A stretch of DNA of 64,000 bases from positions 185,191 to 249,190 of the forward strand of contig NZ_JAFIRD010000001.1 in the NCBI RefSeq assembly GCF_017116825.1, read 5' to 3'. A program made the position numbers and the translations under genes. This DNA comes from Mycoplasma enhydrae (GTDB lineage Bacteria > Bacillota_I > Bacilli_A > Mycoplasmatales > Metamycoplasmataceae). Positions 10,298 to 19,299 of this stretch are shown here, piece after piece (the stretch's first letter is position 1; each line of letters starts with the position of its first letter). The notes under the pieces were generated by a model. That model made no database searches and was not told the origin of the DNA. It saw nothing but the letters and a program-made list of their open reading frames with translations.

Positions 10298-11275
10298 ATG
10301 GCAAAAAATACTTGAGTAATTGCTAAAGATGCAATTGAAGCACATGATAATATTTTTATATTTCATCACATTAGACCTGATGGAGACTGTTTAGGATCTC
10401 AATTTGGTTTAAGAGAATTAATCAAAACTAATTATCCCAACAAAAATGTTTATGTTTTCGGAGATGCAATTGGAAGTTTTCCATTTATGAAATGAGATTT
10501 TGATAAATTTGAAGATGTTCCTAAAAAACATTTTGAAAATTCATTAGGGGTTGTAGTTGATGCAAACTCTTCAAATCGTATACAATTTGCAAACTACATT
10601 TTAGAAAAAAACTTTAGTCATATGTTAAGAATTGACCACCATCCTGTGGATCCAGATATAAATTATGATTACACATGAGAAGATGCAACATATGCTGCTG
10701 CTGCTGAACAAATTGGTTATATCGCAATGAAAATGAAATGAGAAGTAACAAAAAAGGCTGCAGAATATATTTATTTAGGAATTAATACCGATTCCGGAAG
10801 ATTTCAATATGAATATGTTGTTCAAAGAACTTTTGATGTTATGTCATATTTACACAAAAATAATGATTTCAAGGTTTGAGATGTTAATTTTCAATTATCA
10901 AAAAGAGATGAAAGAAAAGTTCGTTTTGCAGCTTATGTTTTATCTAAATATAAATCTGAAAACAAGGTGTTATATTTTCATGTAACTAAGAAAATTCAAA
11001 AGAAATTTAGTTTATCTGAAAATGAAGCAAATGATGTAAATATTTTAGCAAATATTGGAGATTGTAGAGTTTGAGTATTCTTCATTGATATGGAAGACGG
11101 AACTATTAGAACTCGTGTTAGATCTAACAGTGTTTGAATTAATCACATATGTGCTAAATACAAGCCTGGAGGAGGACATGAAGTGGCCGCAGGTGCTACA
11201 TGCCGCTCAAAAACAGATATGAAATCAATAATTAATGAACTTAAAGCTGAGGTTGCTAAATATGATAAAAATTAA
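10298..11275 (+). CDS. DHH-family phosphoesterase (NrnA/MgpA-like), copy 1
   Basis: A 325-residue DHH/DHHA1 phosphoesterase of the bifunctional oligoribonuclease / pAp phosphatase type. The DHH domain shows FHHIRPDGDCLGSQFGL (metal ligands), VVVDAN, RIDHHP and GINTDSGRF; the C-terminal DHHA1 domain ends with the GGGHEVAAGA loop. Such enzymes degrade nanoRNA and pAp or cyclic dinucleotide products. Eight or more TGA codons read as Trp. A GAGGAG site precedes the ATG at 10298. It overlaps its paralog downstream by 14 bases. Confidence 0.9.
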
Positions 11276-12248
11276 TGATGAAAGAATGGCAATTTTTAAA
11301 GACATAGAGCAAAAGATTAAAAACCGTAAAAATGTTGTCATATTTCACCATATAAGACCTGATGGAGACTGTTTGGGTTCTCAATTTGGGCTAAAGAATT
11401 TAATTCAAGAAAACTGACCTGATAAGAATGTTTATGCAATAGGAGATTCAAAAGATAGCTATTCTTATTTAGATTTTAGCATGGACAAATTAGAAAAGAA
11501 ACCTTTAGATGACTCTATTGCAATTATAGTAGATGCTAATTTTAAAGAACGTATAGAATGTCGTGATTATTTAGATGAAAAATTATTCAGCGAAGTTATA
11601 AGAATAGATCATCACCCTAATGATGACGATTTAGAATCTTCATTATCTTGAGTTGATCCTATGTCACCTGCTGCTGCACAACAAATAGCAGAAATGGCAT
11701 ATGGTTTAAACTGAAGAGTTAATGCTAAAGCTGCAACTTATTTATTTTTAGGAATTTATACAGACTCAGTAAGATTAACAACCAACTTAGTTGATGATAA
11801 AACAATGCACTTAGTTGCTTGATTATATTCAAAAGGAGCAAAAAAAGATTTAATCCACTATGAAATGGCTAAAAAATCTTTAGTTGACATTAAAATTAAT
11901 TCATTTATTCAACAAAATATGAACATTAACAATGAAGTAGTTTCTTTTTATTTCAAACTTGAGGACCAACATAGATTAGGAATACTAGACCCTTTGAAAG
12001 CTAATAGACCTTTTACATTAGCTAACATTGATGATAATAAAGCTTGGGTATTTTTTACTGAAGAAGATAAAAACCAAATTAGATGTGAATTTAGATCCAC
12101 AGGAGCATGTGTTAGAAATGTTGCTGTTAAATGAGGTGGTGGTGGTCATCACAGGGCTTCAGGGGCGCAAATTCATGATGAAAGTTTAATTCCACAAATT
12201 GTTAAAGACTTAGAACAAGAAGTTACAATTCTAGAAAATTATGATTAA
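11262..12248 (+). CDS. DHH-family phosphoesterase (NrnA/MgpA-like), copy 2
   Basis: A 328-residue paralog of the preceding gene with the same motif order: FHHIRPDGDCLGSQFGL, IIVDAN, RIDHHP, GIYTDSVRL and the C-terminal GGGGHHRASGA loop. The start at 11262 (14-base overlap with copy 1) has GAGG 9 bases upstream; the ATG at 11286 is a fallback. The two copies have diverged strongly outside the active site, which argues for distinct substrates rather than dosage. TGA codons encode Trp. A strong terminator follows at 12250-12277. Confidence 0.9.
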
Positions 12249-12249
12249 C

Positions 12250-12277
12250 AAAAAGCCGCAAATTTGCCGGCTTTTTT
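12250..12277 (+). terminator. Bidirectional terminator after the DHH pair
   Basis: AAAGCCG/CGGCTTT stem with an internal GCAAATTTGC palindrome and a T run on the right. The A run on the left lets it also end minus-strand transcription from mutM and the Smr gene. Confidence 0.9.
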
Positions 12278-12343
12278 AAAATGAATTATTAAGTGTTTAG
12301 TGGCGATTACAGTGTTTTGTATAAAATAGCTGTAATTAAGTTT

Positions 12344-12574
12344 TTATCTTTTATATACTCTTATCAATGCTTGTCTAGGATTAGGGAATTCATAACGCTT
12401 GCCATGTTGTTCAATAATATCTATAACAGTGTGCTTTATAATTCCTTGACCATTACCCACAATTATGTCAACATACTCATATCAACCGCTTTGTTCTAGG
12501 CTAAATAAAGCGTTTTCTACTTTAAGTGTTGCTTCTATTGAATCTTTGCCATGTAAATCAATTTCAAATCCCAT
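12344..12574 (-). CDS. Stand-alone Smr-domain mini-protein
   Basis: A 76-residue protein that is almost entirely one Smr (small MutS-related) domain. It starts with EIDLHGKDSIEATLKVENAL, corresponding to the DLHG motif, and carries DIIVGNGQGIIKHTVIDII, corresponding to the usual I-x-H/G-x-G-x-G-x-L loop. A TGA encodes Trp (SGWYEY). Family members have nuclease or nucleic-acid binding activity, some in ribosome rescue. The ATG is 2 bases after the mutM stop, so it is co-translated with a base-excision repair gene. No MutS gene is visible in the window. Confidence 0.82.
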
Positions 12575-12576
12575 AT

Positions 12577-13401
12577 TTAATATTCCTTTTGACAATTAGA
12601 ACATAAATATGTTCCTCTGCCATTTATTTTAATTTTTGTTGTTTCATTTTTACAAATTAAACAATTTTTAATTTTGTCACTATGAATTTGCAAGTAGTTT
12701 TGATATGAACCAATTTGTTTATTTAGACTTTCATAACTATGGATAGTTGTTCCACCAAATTGATAGCTTTTTTCCATAATCTTAGCACCATTATCAATTA
12801 TTTCTTTCAGCTTTGTTATAGGTATATTTTTGGCCTTAGTAGCTGGATGGATCTTAGAGGCAAAAAGAGCTTCATCAACATATATATTACCTAATCCTGC
12901 CACTAATGTTTGGTCTAATAATTTTGTTTTAATAGCAGTTGTAGATTTAGAAATTTCTTTATATAAGTCTTCAATATTTATTTGAGAAGGCTCAGGTGCT
13001 AATTTAGATAGTGGTAAAGTTGCATTTCAGTTTATATTGTTTCTTAAATATAATGTCCCAAACATTCTACTATCTAAATAGTGTAATTCAGTTCCATCAT
13101 TAAAGATAAATTTTGCCATTGTGTGTTTGTGGTTTTTAGTCTTTTGTTCAAAGAATCGGTATTTACCCTCCATTCGAAGATGAGATATTAAAACACCATC
13201 ATTATTAAAATGAAAAATGATGTATTTACCCTTATTTTCAATGTTTTTTATAGTTGAATTAATTAATTTTTGTCTAAAAGTTTCAATTGGTTTTTCTTTA
13301 AATAATTTAGGCTTTAAAATTTCTAATTCAGCAATAGTCTTATTTAAAATTTTTTCTTTCAGGGCTTTAATAACAACTCTAACTTCTGGTAATTCTGGCA
13401 T
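12577..13401 (-). CDS. mutM: Formamidopyrimidine-DNA glycosylase
   Basis: Removes oxidised purines such as 8-oxoguanine and cuts the resulting abasic site. 274 residues. The N-terminal PELPEV holds the catalytic proline; MEGKYRF and the loop VAGLGNIYVDEALF are conserved. The C-terminal zinc finger is CLIC...CSNC. An in-frame TGA near 13024 encodes Trp. The ATG at 13401 puts proline at position 2 as required for catalysis. A -10 box (TATAAT) ends 6 bases before the ATG, so the mRNA is probably leaderless. It is divergent from tsaC. Confidence 0.94.
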
Positions 13402-13407
13402 AGTATT

Positions 13408-13413
13408 ATTATA
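13408..13413 (-). promoter_or_regulatory. -10 box for mutM, leaderless arrangement
   Basis: TATAAT on the minus strand ends exactly 6 bases before the mutM ATG, placing the likely transcription start on the A of the ATG. Confidence 0.6.
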
Positions 13414-13429
13414 TATCTTTTTAGTATAT

Positions 13430-13438
13430 TGGTATAAT
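13430..13438 (+). promoter_or_regulatory. Extended -10 box for tsaC, leaderless arrangement
   Basis: TGG-TATAAT is an extended -10 box that ends 6 bases before the tsaC ATG at 13445, so the predicted transcript starts at the initiation codon and has no Shine-Dalgarno. Confidence 0.65.
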
Positions 13439-13444
13439 AAGAAT

Positions 13445-13912
13445 ATGACTAAGAAGTACAATAAATTGTTTATTTCAACCACTGATACCGTGCTAGGAAT
13501 TGGTGGTCCTGTAAATAAAGAAACAGAAGATTTAATATATCAAATCAAGGGTAGAGATCGTAATAAAAAACTAATTATTTTAGTGGCTACAATTAAACAA
13601 GCACGTCAATTTAAACAATGAAATTCTAAGGCTGAAGAATATGCTAAAAAACATTGACCTGGAGCTATTACACTTGTTGTAAATGACCAGGGTTTTAGAA
13701 TGCCAAACCAAAAGGAATTACTAAGTTTTTTAGAGAAAAATGGGCCTGTTTATATGTCTAGTTGCAACCTATCAAATGCACCTATATGTAAATCAATTGA
13801 AAATGCTAAAGTTATTTTTCCAGAAATAACTCAAGTATACAATTTTGGCGAAATGTCACAAGTACCAAGTCAAATTATTAGAGTAGAAGATGGAGAAGTA
13901 TTAAGGAGTTAA
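13445..13912 (+). CDS. tsaC: Threonylcarbamoyl-AMP synthase (YrdC/Sua5 family)
   Basis: Makes threonylcarbamoyl-AMP for the t6A modification of ANN-decoding tRNAs. 155 residues, short but normal for mollicute YrdC proteins. Visible features are STTDTVLGIGGPVN at the N terminus, IYQIKGRDRNKKL (the K-R-x-x-x-K-P-L type motif), HWPGAITLVV and PVYMSSCNLSNAP. TGA codons encode Trp. The start at 13445 follows an extended -10 box directly. It is followed after one base by rpiB. Confidence 0.88.
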
Positions 13913-13913
13913 T

Positions 13914-14366
13914 ATGATAGTTAAAATAACTAGTGACCATGGTGGACATGAAGCCAAAATAAAATTAGCAAAACATTTAAAAGATAATGGTTATCAGGTT
14001 GAATTATTTGGTTCAAACGATTCAAGTACATCTATATCATATGCTGATGTAGGAATTGAATTTGCTAATGAAGTAAAAAAATCACCAGAAGCAAGCAATA
14101 TCAAATATGTTGCTTTTTGTGGTTCAGGAATTGGAATATCAATTGCTTTAAATAGATTTAAACATATTCGTTGTGCACGGGTGTCCAATGAAGAAGAAGC
14201 TAGACTAGCAAAAGCACATAACAATGCTAATATTCTTTGTATGAGTGGCCGTTTATTAGATGATAAGAGTGTTCAAAATATGTTTCACGCTTGAGAAAAA
14301 GAAGTATTTGAAGAGGGAAGACACATTCCTAGAATAGAAAAATTAAAGGAAGTTGGTGAAGAGTAG
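13914..14366 (+). CDS. rpiB: Ribose-5-phosphate isomerase B
   Basis: Interconverts ribose 5-phosphate and ribulose 5-phosphate. 150 residues, RpiB/LacAB fold. The N-terminal SDHGGHEAK, central CGSGIGISIALNR (catalytic cysteine) and CARVSNEEEARLAKAHNNAN are diagnostic. One TGA encodes Trp (HAWEKE). AAGGAG precedes the start, and the tsaC stop is 1 base upstream, so the two form an operon. With rpe at 18.6 kb and deoB at 58.1 kb it covers pentose phosphate interconversion. Confidence 0.95.
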
Positions 14367-14383
14367 CATTTGCTACTTTTTTT
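14362..14383 (+). terminator. Terminator of tsaC-rpiB
   Basis: AGTAGCA/TGCTACT stem with a 2-base TT gap and a T run; the left arm overlaps the rpiB stop codon. Confidence 0.8.
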
Positions 14384-14419
14384 ACTGCAAAATAAAATTT
14401 TATATTTGAATTTTGACAT

Positions 14420-14459
14420 AAAAAATATCTATTGCTTTGGTTTTACAATAGATATTTTG
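14420..14459 (-). terminator. Terminator of the DUF2130 gene
   Basis: A 13-bp perfect stem (arms 14422-14434 and 14446-14458) followed on the minus strand by a T-rich run. It lies 3 bases after the DUF2130 stop. Confidence 0.85.
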
Positions 14460-14461
14460 GA

Positions 14462-15739
14462 TTATTTTTTGTCTGCTTGTTTAATTAATTCTGCTATTGA
14501 AGGAGCGTTTTTTGTAAGTTTTCTAACGGTGATGTCGTCAACTTTATTATTAGCAGTAGACAGTTGTTTTTTTGTTTTTAAAAGGCCTTCTCTTGTTGCT
14601 TCTAGATCCTTAATTGACTTATCAATTTTATCAATAACATTATCAAAGTGTTTGTTGGCTAACTCTACGTTTTTTGAAAAACCTTCTTTAGCAGCTGCTA
14701 AATTTTCAGAGAAATTTGCAAAGTCTAAATTTGCTCGCTTATTTTCAATAATTTCTCTTTTATCATCAATGGATTTTAGACCAATATTTCTTAATAAATT
14801 AATTAGAGCGATAAAGTTATTAGGTCTTATTACATATAAGTTTGGCATGTCTTTTGTTGAAGCATCATAAATTCCACTATTATATGTATCATTTTCTGGT
14901 TCTAGCATTGAAACTAAAACTGCATATTCACAACGCTTTTTATCTCTATCATTTGAAAGCTTTCTGAAGAAGTCCTCATTTTTCTTTTTATTAGTACTAT
15001 TTTCACTTTCATTTTTCATTTCAAACATGATAGAAACAAATTCTATACCATCATCTGTTGTTTCTCTAAAAACAAAATCACCTTTAGTCCCTTCTAAAAC
15101 ATCATTGTCTTTTGCAAATATTGCATTTTTAAGATTGGGTCTTAAATATTGGTTGTAAGTATTTAAACAATGTTGTTCTAAATCTTCACCAATTAGTTTT
15201 ATAGAAAGAGAAAGTTTGTGTTCTCTTAATCTAGCAAGTTCTTTTTCTAAATCTTCTTTTTCTTGTTTAGATTTTTCTTTAATAGCATTAAATTCTGACT
15301 TAAGTTCATTATATTTTTGAATCTGAATATTTATTTGACTGTCAATTTCCAATTTCTTAGAATCATCATAGTTTTTTAGTTTTGATTCTAGGTTTTGAAT
15401 TTTTGTTTGTTTTTCTAAAATTTGACCATTAAATTCTTTTTCTTGAGCATTTAATAATTTTTCTTGCTCTAGTCTTAAGTTTTCTCTGGTTGTTTTAAGT
15501 TGTAATTGAAGATCATTAATGATATTTTGATATTCACTTTTAATTTCTTGTTTAGTAGCAGCTATATTATTTTGGTTTTCTTGTTTTAAAAGTTCAATTG
15601 CTCTTCGGTGGTTTTGTGCTTCTTCATCTATGATTTCTTGTTTAAAAGTTTTAGAAACCTGTGAAACAATAGATTCATAATGATCTTGAGTGATTTCAAA
15701 TTCTTCTTGACATTTTGGACATTTTATTTTTCTATTCAT
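14462..15739 (-). CDS. DUF2130 domain protein with N-terminal zinc ribbon
   Basis: A 425-residue protein. The N terminus has half a zinc ribbon (IKCPKCQEEFEI). Residues about 40-190 form a long Gln/Glu/Lys coiled coil. The C-terminal half is the DUF2130 domain with LEQHCLNTYNQYLRP, EGTKGDFVFRE, IMFEMKNE, FFRKLSNDRDKKRCEYAVLV and YVIRPNNFIALI. The E-x-K-N and K/D-R pattern recalls restriction-like nuclease folds, but activity is inferred only. The protein has no TGA codon. It is preceded by YitT on the same strand. Confidence 0.85.
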   Translation of the reverse strand: MNRKIKCPKCQEEFEITQDHYESIVSQVSKTFKQEIIDEEAQNHRRAIELLKQENQNNIAATKQEIKSEYQNIINDLQLQLKTTRENLRLEQEKLLNAQEKEFNGQILEKQTKIQNLESKLKNYDDSKKLEIDSQINIQIQKYNELKSEFNAIKEKSKQEKEDLEKELARLREHKLSLSIKLIGEDLEQHCLNTYNQYLRPNLKNAIFAKDNDVLEGTKGDFVFRETTDDGIEFVSIMFEMKNESENSTNKKKNEDFFRKLSNDRDKKRCEYAVLVSMLEPENDTYNSGIYDASTKDMPNLYVIRPNNFIALINLLRNIGLKSIDDKREIIENKRANLDFANFSENLAAAKEGFSKNVELANKHFDNVIDKIDKSIKDLEATREGLLKTKKQLSTANNKVDDITVRKLTKNAPSIAELIKQADKK

Positions 15740-15759
15740 CTTAACTCCTTATTTTTATT

Positions 15760-17142
15760 TTAAGATTCAACTTTAGAAGTATTAAATTTACCAATAATAT
15801 TATGTACTCTTGTTACAGTAATTCAAGCTTCTAAATCGGCTAGTAAAATCTCGTTTTTAATCATATTCTGTTCAAGATAAAGGGCAAATGTCTCAATTTT
15901 ATAAGTATCAGTATTAGTATATCCACCAGTTATTTTAGCAATATTGTAACCATGTCAGTATTGAATATTCTTAAAGTGTTGGATGATTTTGTCAGGGTTT
16001 TTGGTATATATTGAAATTTTTATTTTTCTATATTTAGGGAAGATTAGTTCTATAAATGAAGTGTACATAAATACATATGCTACTGAACATAAAATTCTTA
16101 GTAATAATGAAGCTACATTTAAAGGTCTATCAGCTTTAATTCCAGCTATTTCAACAGCTGTTATAACTAGAATTGAAAATGCTCCGAAACATAAAGCCAC
16201 TATTGTTGAAATGCTTCCGACACTTTTTTGTTTAACACGTGAAATATAATAAACTATAAAATCTCCTCCTGCTGTAGAAGCCGAATTTTTTCAAGCTATT
16301 CCACCTGCTATACCTGCCATAGAAGCTCCTATAATTGTATAAACTATAATTGGTCATGTAGGATTTGGAAAACCAGATTGAACTGCAGTATAGAATTTTT
16401 TAAGTTGGTCCAATTGGATTTGATTTATTACCTTAATCATACCTAATTCATGGCTCACATTAGCACTTAAGATATATATTCCGCTTGGATTTGAAGGATT
16501 TGTTTCAATTCATTTAAATAATTCTTTATATGTTGTTGAATAACTACCGTAAACATCTCAAGGCACTAAAACTTTAAAACTATTAGCCCCATCTTTTACA
16601 GGTGAATATCAGTTAACATAGTATATTGATATTTTTTGGAAAAAGAACCCGGCAGGTCCAATTAATAATATTGATTGAAATAATACTTGTCATAATAATC
16701 AATAAGTAGTAAGAATCATGAAGAGTCTGGAGTTCTTTTTTCAAAAGAAAATAATCAATGGTAAATTAATTGCAAAATAAATATAAGCAAAATATGGTGC
16801 TGTTGCAGACACTGTAAAAGTTAATGATTGAACAATAGCTGAAACTCCAGTGGCAACAGTAGCTGCTTTTGCTAGAAATGTGGCAATAGCTACGTTATAT
16901 AAGATAGCTGAAATAAACACCATAAGCATTTTTTTAGGAAACTTTTTTCAGACATTAAAAAAGTTAACTCCATATCTATTTAACTCAGTAATTGGTGTAG
17001 CTTTTTTCCCGCTAGCTTTTCTAATTTTTCTTTGTTTAACTAAGGCTCGATATTCTTCTGTTTTGATTTGATTTTGTGTATCTGTACCAATATTAACTGG
17101 TACTTCAGTTTTTAGTTCTTTATCATCTTTTTTATCACTCAT
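15760..17142 (-). CDS. YitT-family membrane protein
   Basis: A 460-residue protein of the YitT (DUF161/DUF2179) family. A hydrophilic N terminus of about 70 residues is followed by several membrane segments (for example MLMVFISAILYNVAIATFL and FAYIYFAINLPLIIFF). The family block is MAGIAGGIAWKNSASTAGGD, where the small-residue GG and the S-T-A-G-G-D motif are typical. The C-terminal soluble DUF2179-like domain follows. Ten or more TGA codons encode Trp. GGAGGG precedes the ATG at 17142. Transported substrate, if any, is unknown. Mollicute members carry an enlarged extracellular loop, seen here around residues 150-230. Confidence 0.8.
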
Positions 17143-17217
17143 AAACCCTCCATTTGATTAATCTATGAAAATAATAGCAAAATTTTATTTTTTATTTTTA
17201 TTATCTTAATTTTTGAC

Positions 17218-17251
17218 ATAAAAAAGCGACTGTGCTAATTTTTCAGTCGCT
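17218..17251 (-). terminator. Terminator of infC-rpmI-rplT
   Basis: AGCGACTG/CAGTCGCT, an 8-bp perfect stem with an 11-base loop and a T run on the minus strand, just after the rplT stop. Confidence 0.9.
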
Positions 17252-17258
17252 ATTTTGA

Positions 17259-17618
17259 TTATTTTGATGATAAAGCTTTCTTAGCAGATTCAACGATTGT
17301 TGCAAATGAAGTTGGGTAATTAATTGCTAATTCTGAAAGCATTTTTCTGTTTATATTAATATTTGCTGCTTTTAAGCCTTCGATTAATCTTGAGTATGTA
17401 ATACCGTTGATTCTTGATGCAGCATTAATACGTGCGATTCAAAGTTTTCGAAATTCACGTTTTAGTTGTTTTCTATCTCTAAAAGCATATGTTCATGACT
17501 TAACAACAGCTTGCTTAGCTACTTTGTAACCAATTGATTTGTGTCCTCAGTAACCTTTAGCTAATTTTAGTCATTTTCCACGTCTTTTTCTTGTAACTGT
17601 TCCACCTCTTGTACGCAT
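17259..17618 (-). CDS. rplT: 50S ribosomal protein L20
   Basis: A 119-residue basic protein needed for early 50S assembly. [20 protein letters not shown] and [20 protein letters not shown] match L20. In many bacteria L20 also binds the leader of its own operon; the leader upstream of infC is a plausible target here. TGA codons encode Trp. It is third in infC-rpmI-rplT. Confidence 0.96.
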
Positions 17619-17645
17619 AATAATTCCTTTCTATTTAATGATTAA

Positions 17646-17834
17646 TTAAATTAATTCTTTATATCTTTTGAAATCAGATGCTGAAAGCTTTGAAGATTTA
17701 CGAGATTGACGTTTTTGTTTTGTTGTTTTATTTTGAGCTAAATGTGAACGATATGCATTTCCACGTTTTACTTTACCGGTAGCGGTTATTTTAATCCTTT
17801 TCTTTAAACCGCTTTTGGTTTTCATTTTTGGCAT
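17646..17834 (-). CDS. rpmI: 50S ribosomal protein L35
   Basis: A 62-residue basic protein starting [20 protein letters not shown], with the L35 block [20 protein letters not shown]. It starts 1 base from the infC stop and lies 27 bases before rplT in the canonical infC-rpmI-rplT order. Confidence 0.96.
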   Translation of the reverse strand: MPKMKTKSGLKKRIKITATGKVKRGNAYRSHLAQNKTTKQKRQSRKSSKLSASDFKRYKELI

Positions 17835-17835
17835 G

Positions 17836-18450
17836 TTATTCTCCTTGTTTGTCTGAAGGTTCGTTATTTTGTTTGTTTAAAGCATCAACTTTACGCTTGT
17901 CTTTTTCAATATACATATCTAAAAAACGTTCATTAACTAAAGTTGCTTCTTTTGAAATCTTTGCTATATCTTCAACCAGGGCATAGAATTTTCGAAGTAT
18001 TTCTTCGCCTAATTCAATTCTTGCACGTTCTCTTCCTCTAAATTTAACAGAAATTTTGATTCTGTTACCTTCTAATATAAATTCACGAGTTTTACGTGCT
18101 TTTGTTTCTAAATCATGATCCCCAATAAGTGGAGTTAATCTAATTTCACGATTTATTGTTTTTGATTGCTTTTCCTTAACTTCTTTTTGTTTTTTCTTAC
18201 GGTCATATTTAAATTTTCCATAATCCAATATTCTTGTAATTGGCTTATTGTTTTCAATCGAAATAAGAACCAAATCCATATTATATTCAGCTGCTTTATC
18301 CAATGCTTCTGCTTTGGTTAAAACACCTATTTTTTCATTTTCTGGCCCTAAAACAAAAACTTTCTTGTAAGGAATAGCATTGTTTACAACGTGCTCTGAT
18401 TTTGGTCTTCTGTTTTGATTACCTGCAAAGTTTGAGTTATTTTGTGATAT
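17836..18450 (-). CDS. infC: Translation initiation factor IF-3
   Basis: IF-3 binds the 30S subunit and enforces start-codon and initiator tRNA selection. The visible core begins at [19 protein letters not shown] and runs through [19 protein letters not shown] (the linker signature) to the C-terminal domain with [17 protein letters not shown]. About 204 residues. No ATG, GTG or TTG lies in frame between the AGGAGG site (18456-18461) and the conserved core; ATA at 18448-18450, 5 bases after the Shine-Dalgarno, is the best start. A longer frame from a TTG at 18519 would cross a terminator hairpin and is less likely. A rare start would fit IF-3 autoregulation, known for the AUU start of Escherichia coli infC. 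Confidence 0.93.
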   Translation of the reverse strand: MSQNNSNFAGNQNRRPKSEHVVNNAIPYKKVFVLGPENEKIGVLTKAEALDKAAEYNMDLVLISIENNKPITRILDYGKFKYDRKKKQKEVKEKQSKTINREIRLTPLIGDHDLETKARKTREFILEGNRIKISVKFRGRERARIELGEEILRKFYALVEDIAKISKEATLVNERFLDMYIEKDKRKVDALNKQNNEPSDKQGE

Positions 18451-18603
18451 AACTTCCTCCTTAAATAAAATAAAAAAGTGGTTTATCCACTTCCCTAAAC
18501 TACAAAATAAACATATCAAGATCTTTATGTGTAGCGACCCAGCAAAAAATCACTTAGGTGAGAAATGAATCTTCTTATTGCTATTAAAAGCATTTAAATT
18601 ATA
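18451..18603 (-). promoter_or_regulatory. infC operon promoter and structured leader (L20-leader-like)
   Basis: A -10 box TATAAT (18598-18603, minus strand) is followed by a leader of about 140 bases. The leader ends in a hairpin AAGTGG/CCACTT with a T run (18471-18492) directly upstream of the AGGAGG site. A long leader with an internal terminator in front of infC-rpmI-rplT is the arrangement of the Firmicutes L20 leader. Homology to that Rfam family was not tested. Confidence 0.6.
18471..18492 (-). terminator. Attenuator-type terminator in the infC leader
   Basis: A 6-bp stem AAGTGG/CCACTT with loop ATAAA, followed on the minus strand by a T-rich run. It lies within the leader, 21 bases before the proposed ATA start, so it probably works conditionally. 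Confidence 0.7.
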
Positions 18604-18643
18604 TCTTATTTTTTTTATTTGTTGTTTTTATTATTAATAATTT

Positions 18644-19291
18644 CTAATCAAGTAATTCTTCAACAGTTTTTTTTGAAAAATTGTTAACTAAATATGAACC
18701 AACTACAGCCACATCAACACCTGCTTCAAAGCATTTTTTGATGTTGTGTTGCTTAACACCGCCATCAACTTCTATGATTGTTTTTAGGTTGTTTTTATCT
18801 ATATATTTTCTTAAATTTGAAATTTTATTATATGAATCTTCAATAAAACTTTGGCCACCTAAACCTGGATTTACACTCATAACTAAAATTAGTGATAAAT
18901 CTTTTAGATAATTTATTATTTCTTTTTCATTAGTATTAGGATTAATTGCTAATCCCAACTTTACATTATCATGTTTAGCTTTATTAATTAATTCTTCCAA
19001 TGTTTGTTTATTCATTGCTTCATAATGAAAAATTAATAAGCCTTTATGTTTTGAATAAATGTTGTAATATTGGAAAACATCTTTAACCATTAAATGAAAT
19101 TCAATTTCATGTTTTTTAGCTTTGCTAATAGTTTCAAGAATTAAATTTTCTGGAATACCCTTATTTGGAACAAAACAACCATCCATTACATCATAATGGA
19201 TTCTTTTGACACCTCAGTCAACAAGGGTATTAATATAATCTAAAAATTCTTCATGTTTTACATCTAAAACTGAAGGACTAATTTGTTTCAT
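18644..19291 (-). CDS. rpe: Ribulose-phosphate 3-epimerase
   Basis: Interconverts ribulose 5-phosphate and xylulose 5-phosphate. 215 residues, TIM barrel. The start MKQISPSVLDVKHEEFLDYI is typical. Metal and phosphate motifs are IHYDVMDGCFVPN, EFHLMV, LVMSVNPGLGGQSFI, EVDGGV and AVVGSYL. One TGA is Trp (LVDWGV). AGGAGA precedes the ATG at 19291. It is the last gene of gmk-stp-pknB-rsgA-rpe, a cluster widely conserved in Firmicutes. Confidence 0.95.
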
Positions 19292-19299
19292 GTTTCTCC

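Noticed and set aside
14370..14870. A 166-residue plus-strand frame rich in Leu and Ser
   Set aside because: It lies entirely antisense to the DUF2130 gene and crosses two terminators; no ribosome binding site.
18451..18519. N-terminal extension of IF-3 from a TTG at 18519
   Set aside because: It would place an obvious terminator hairpin and the AGGAGG site inside the coding region and adds no conserved residues.
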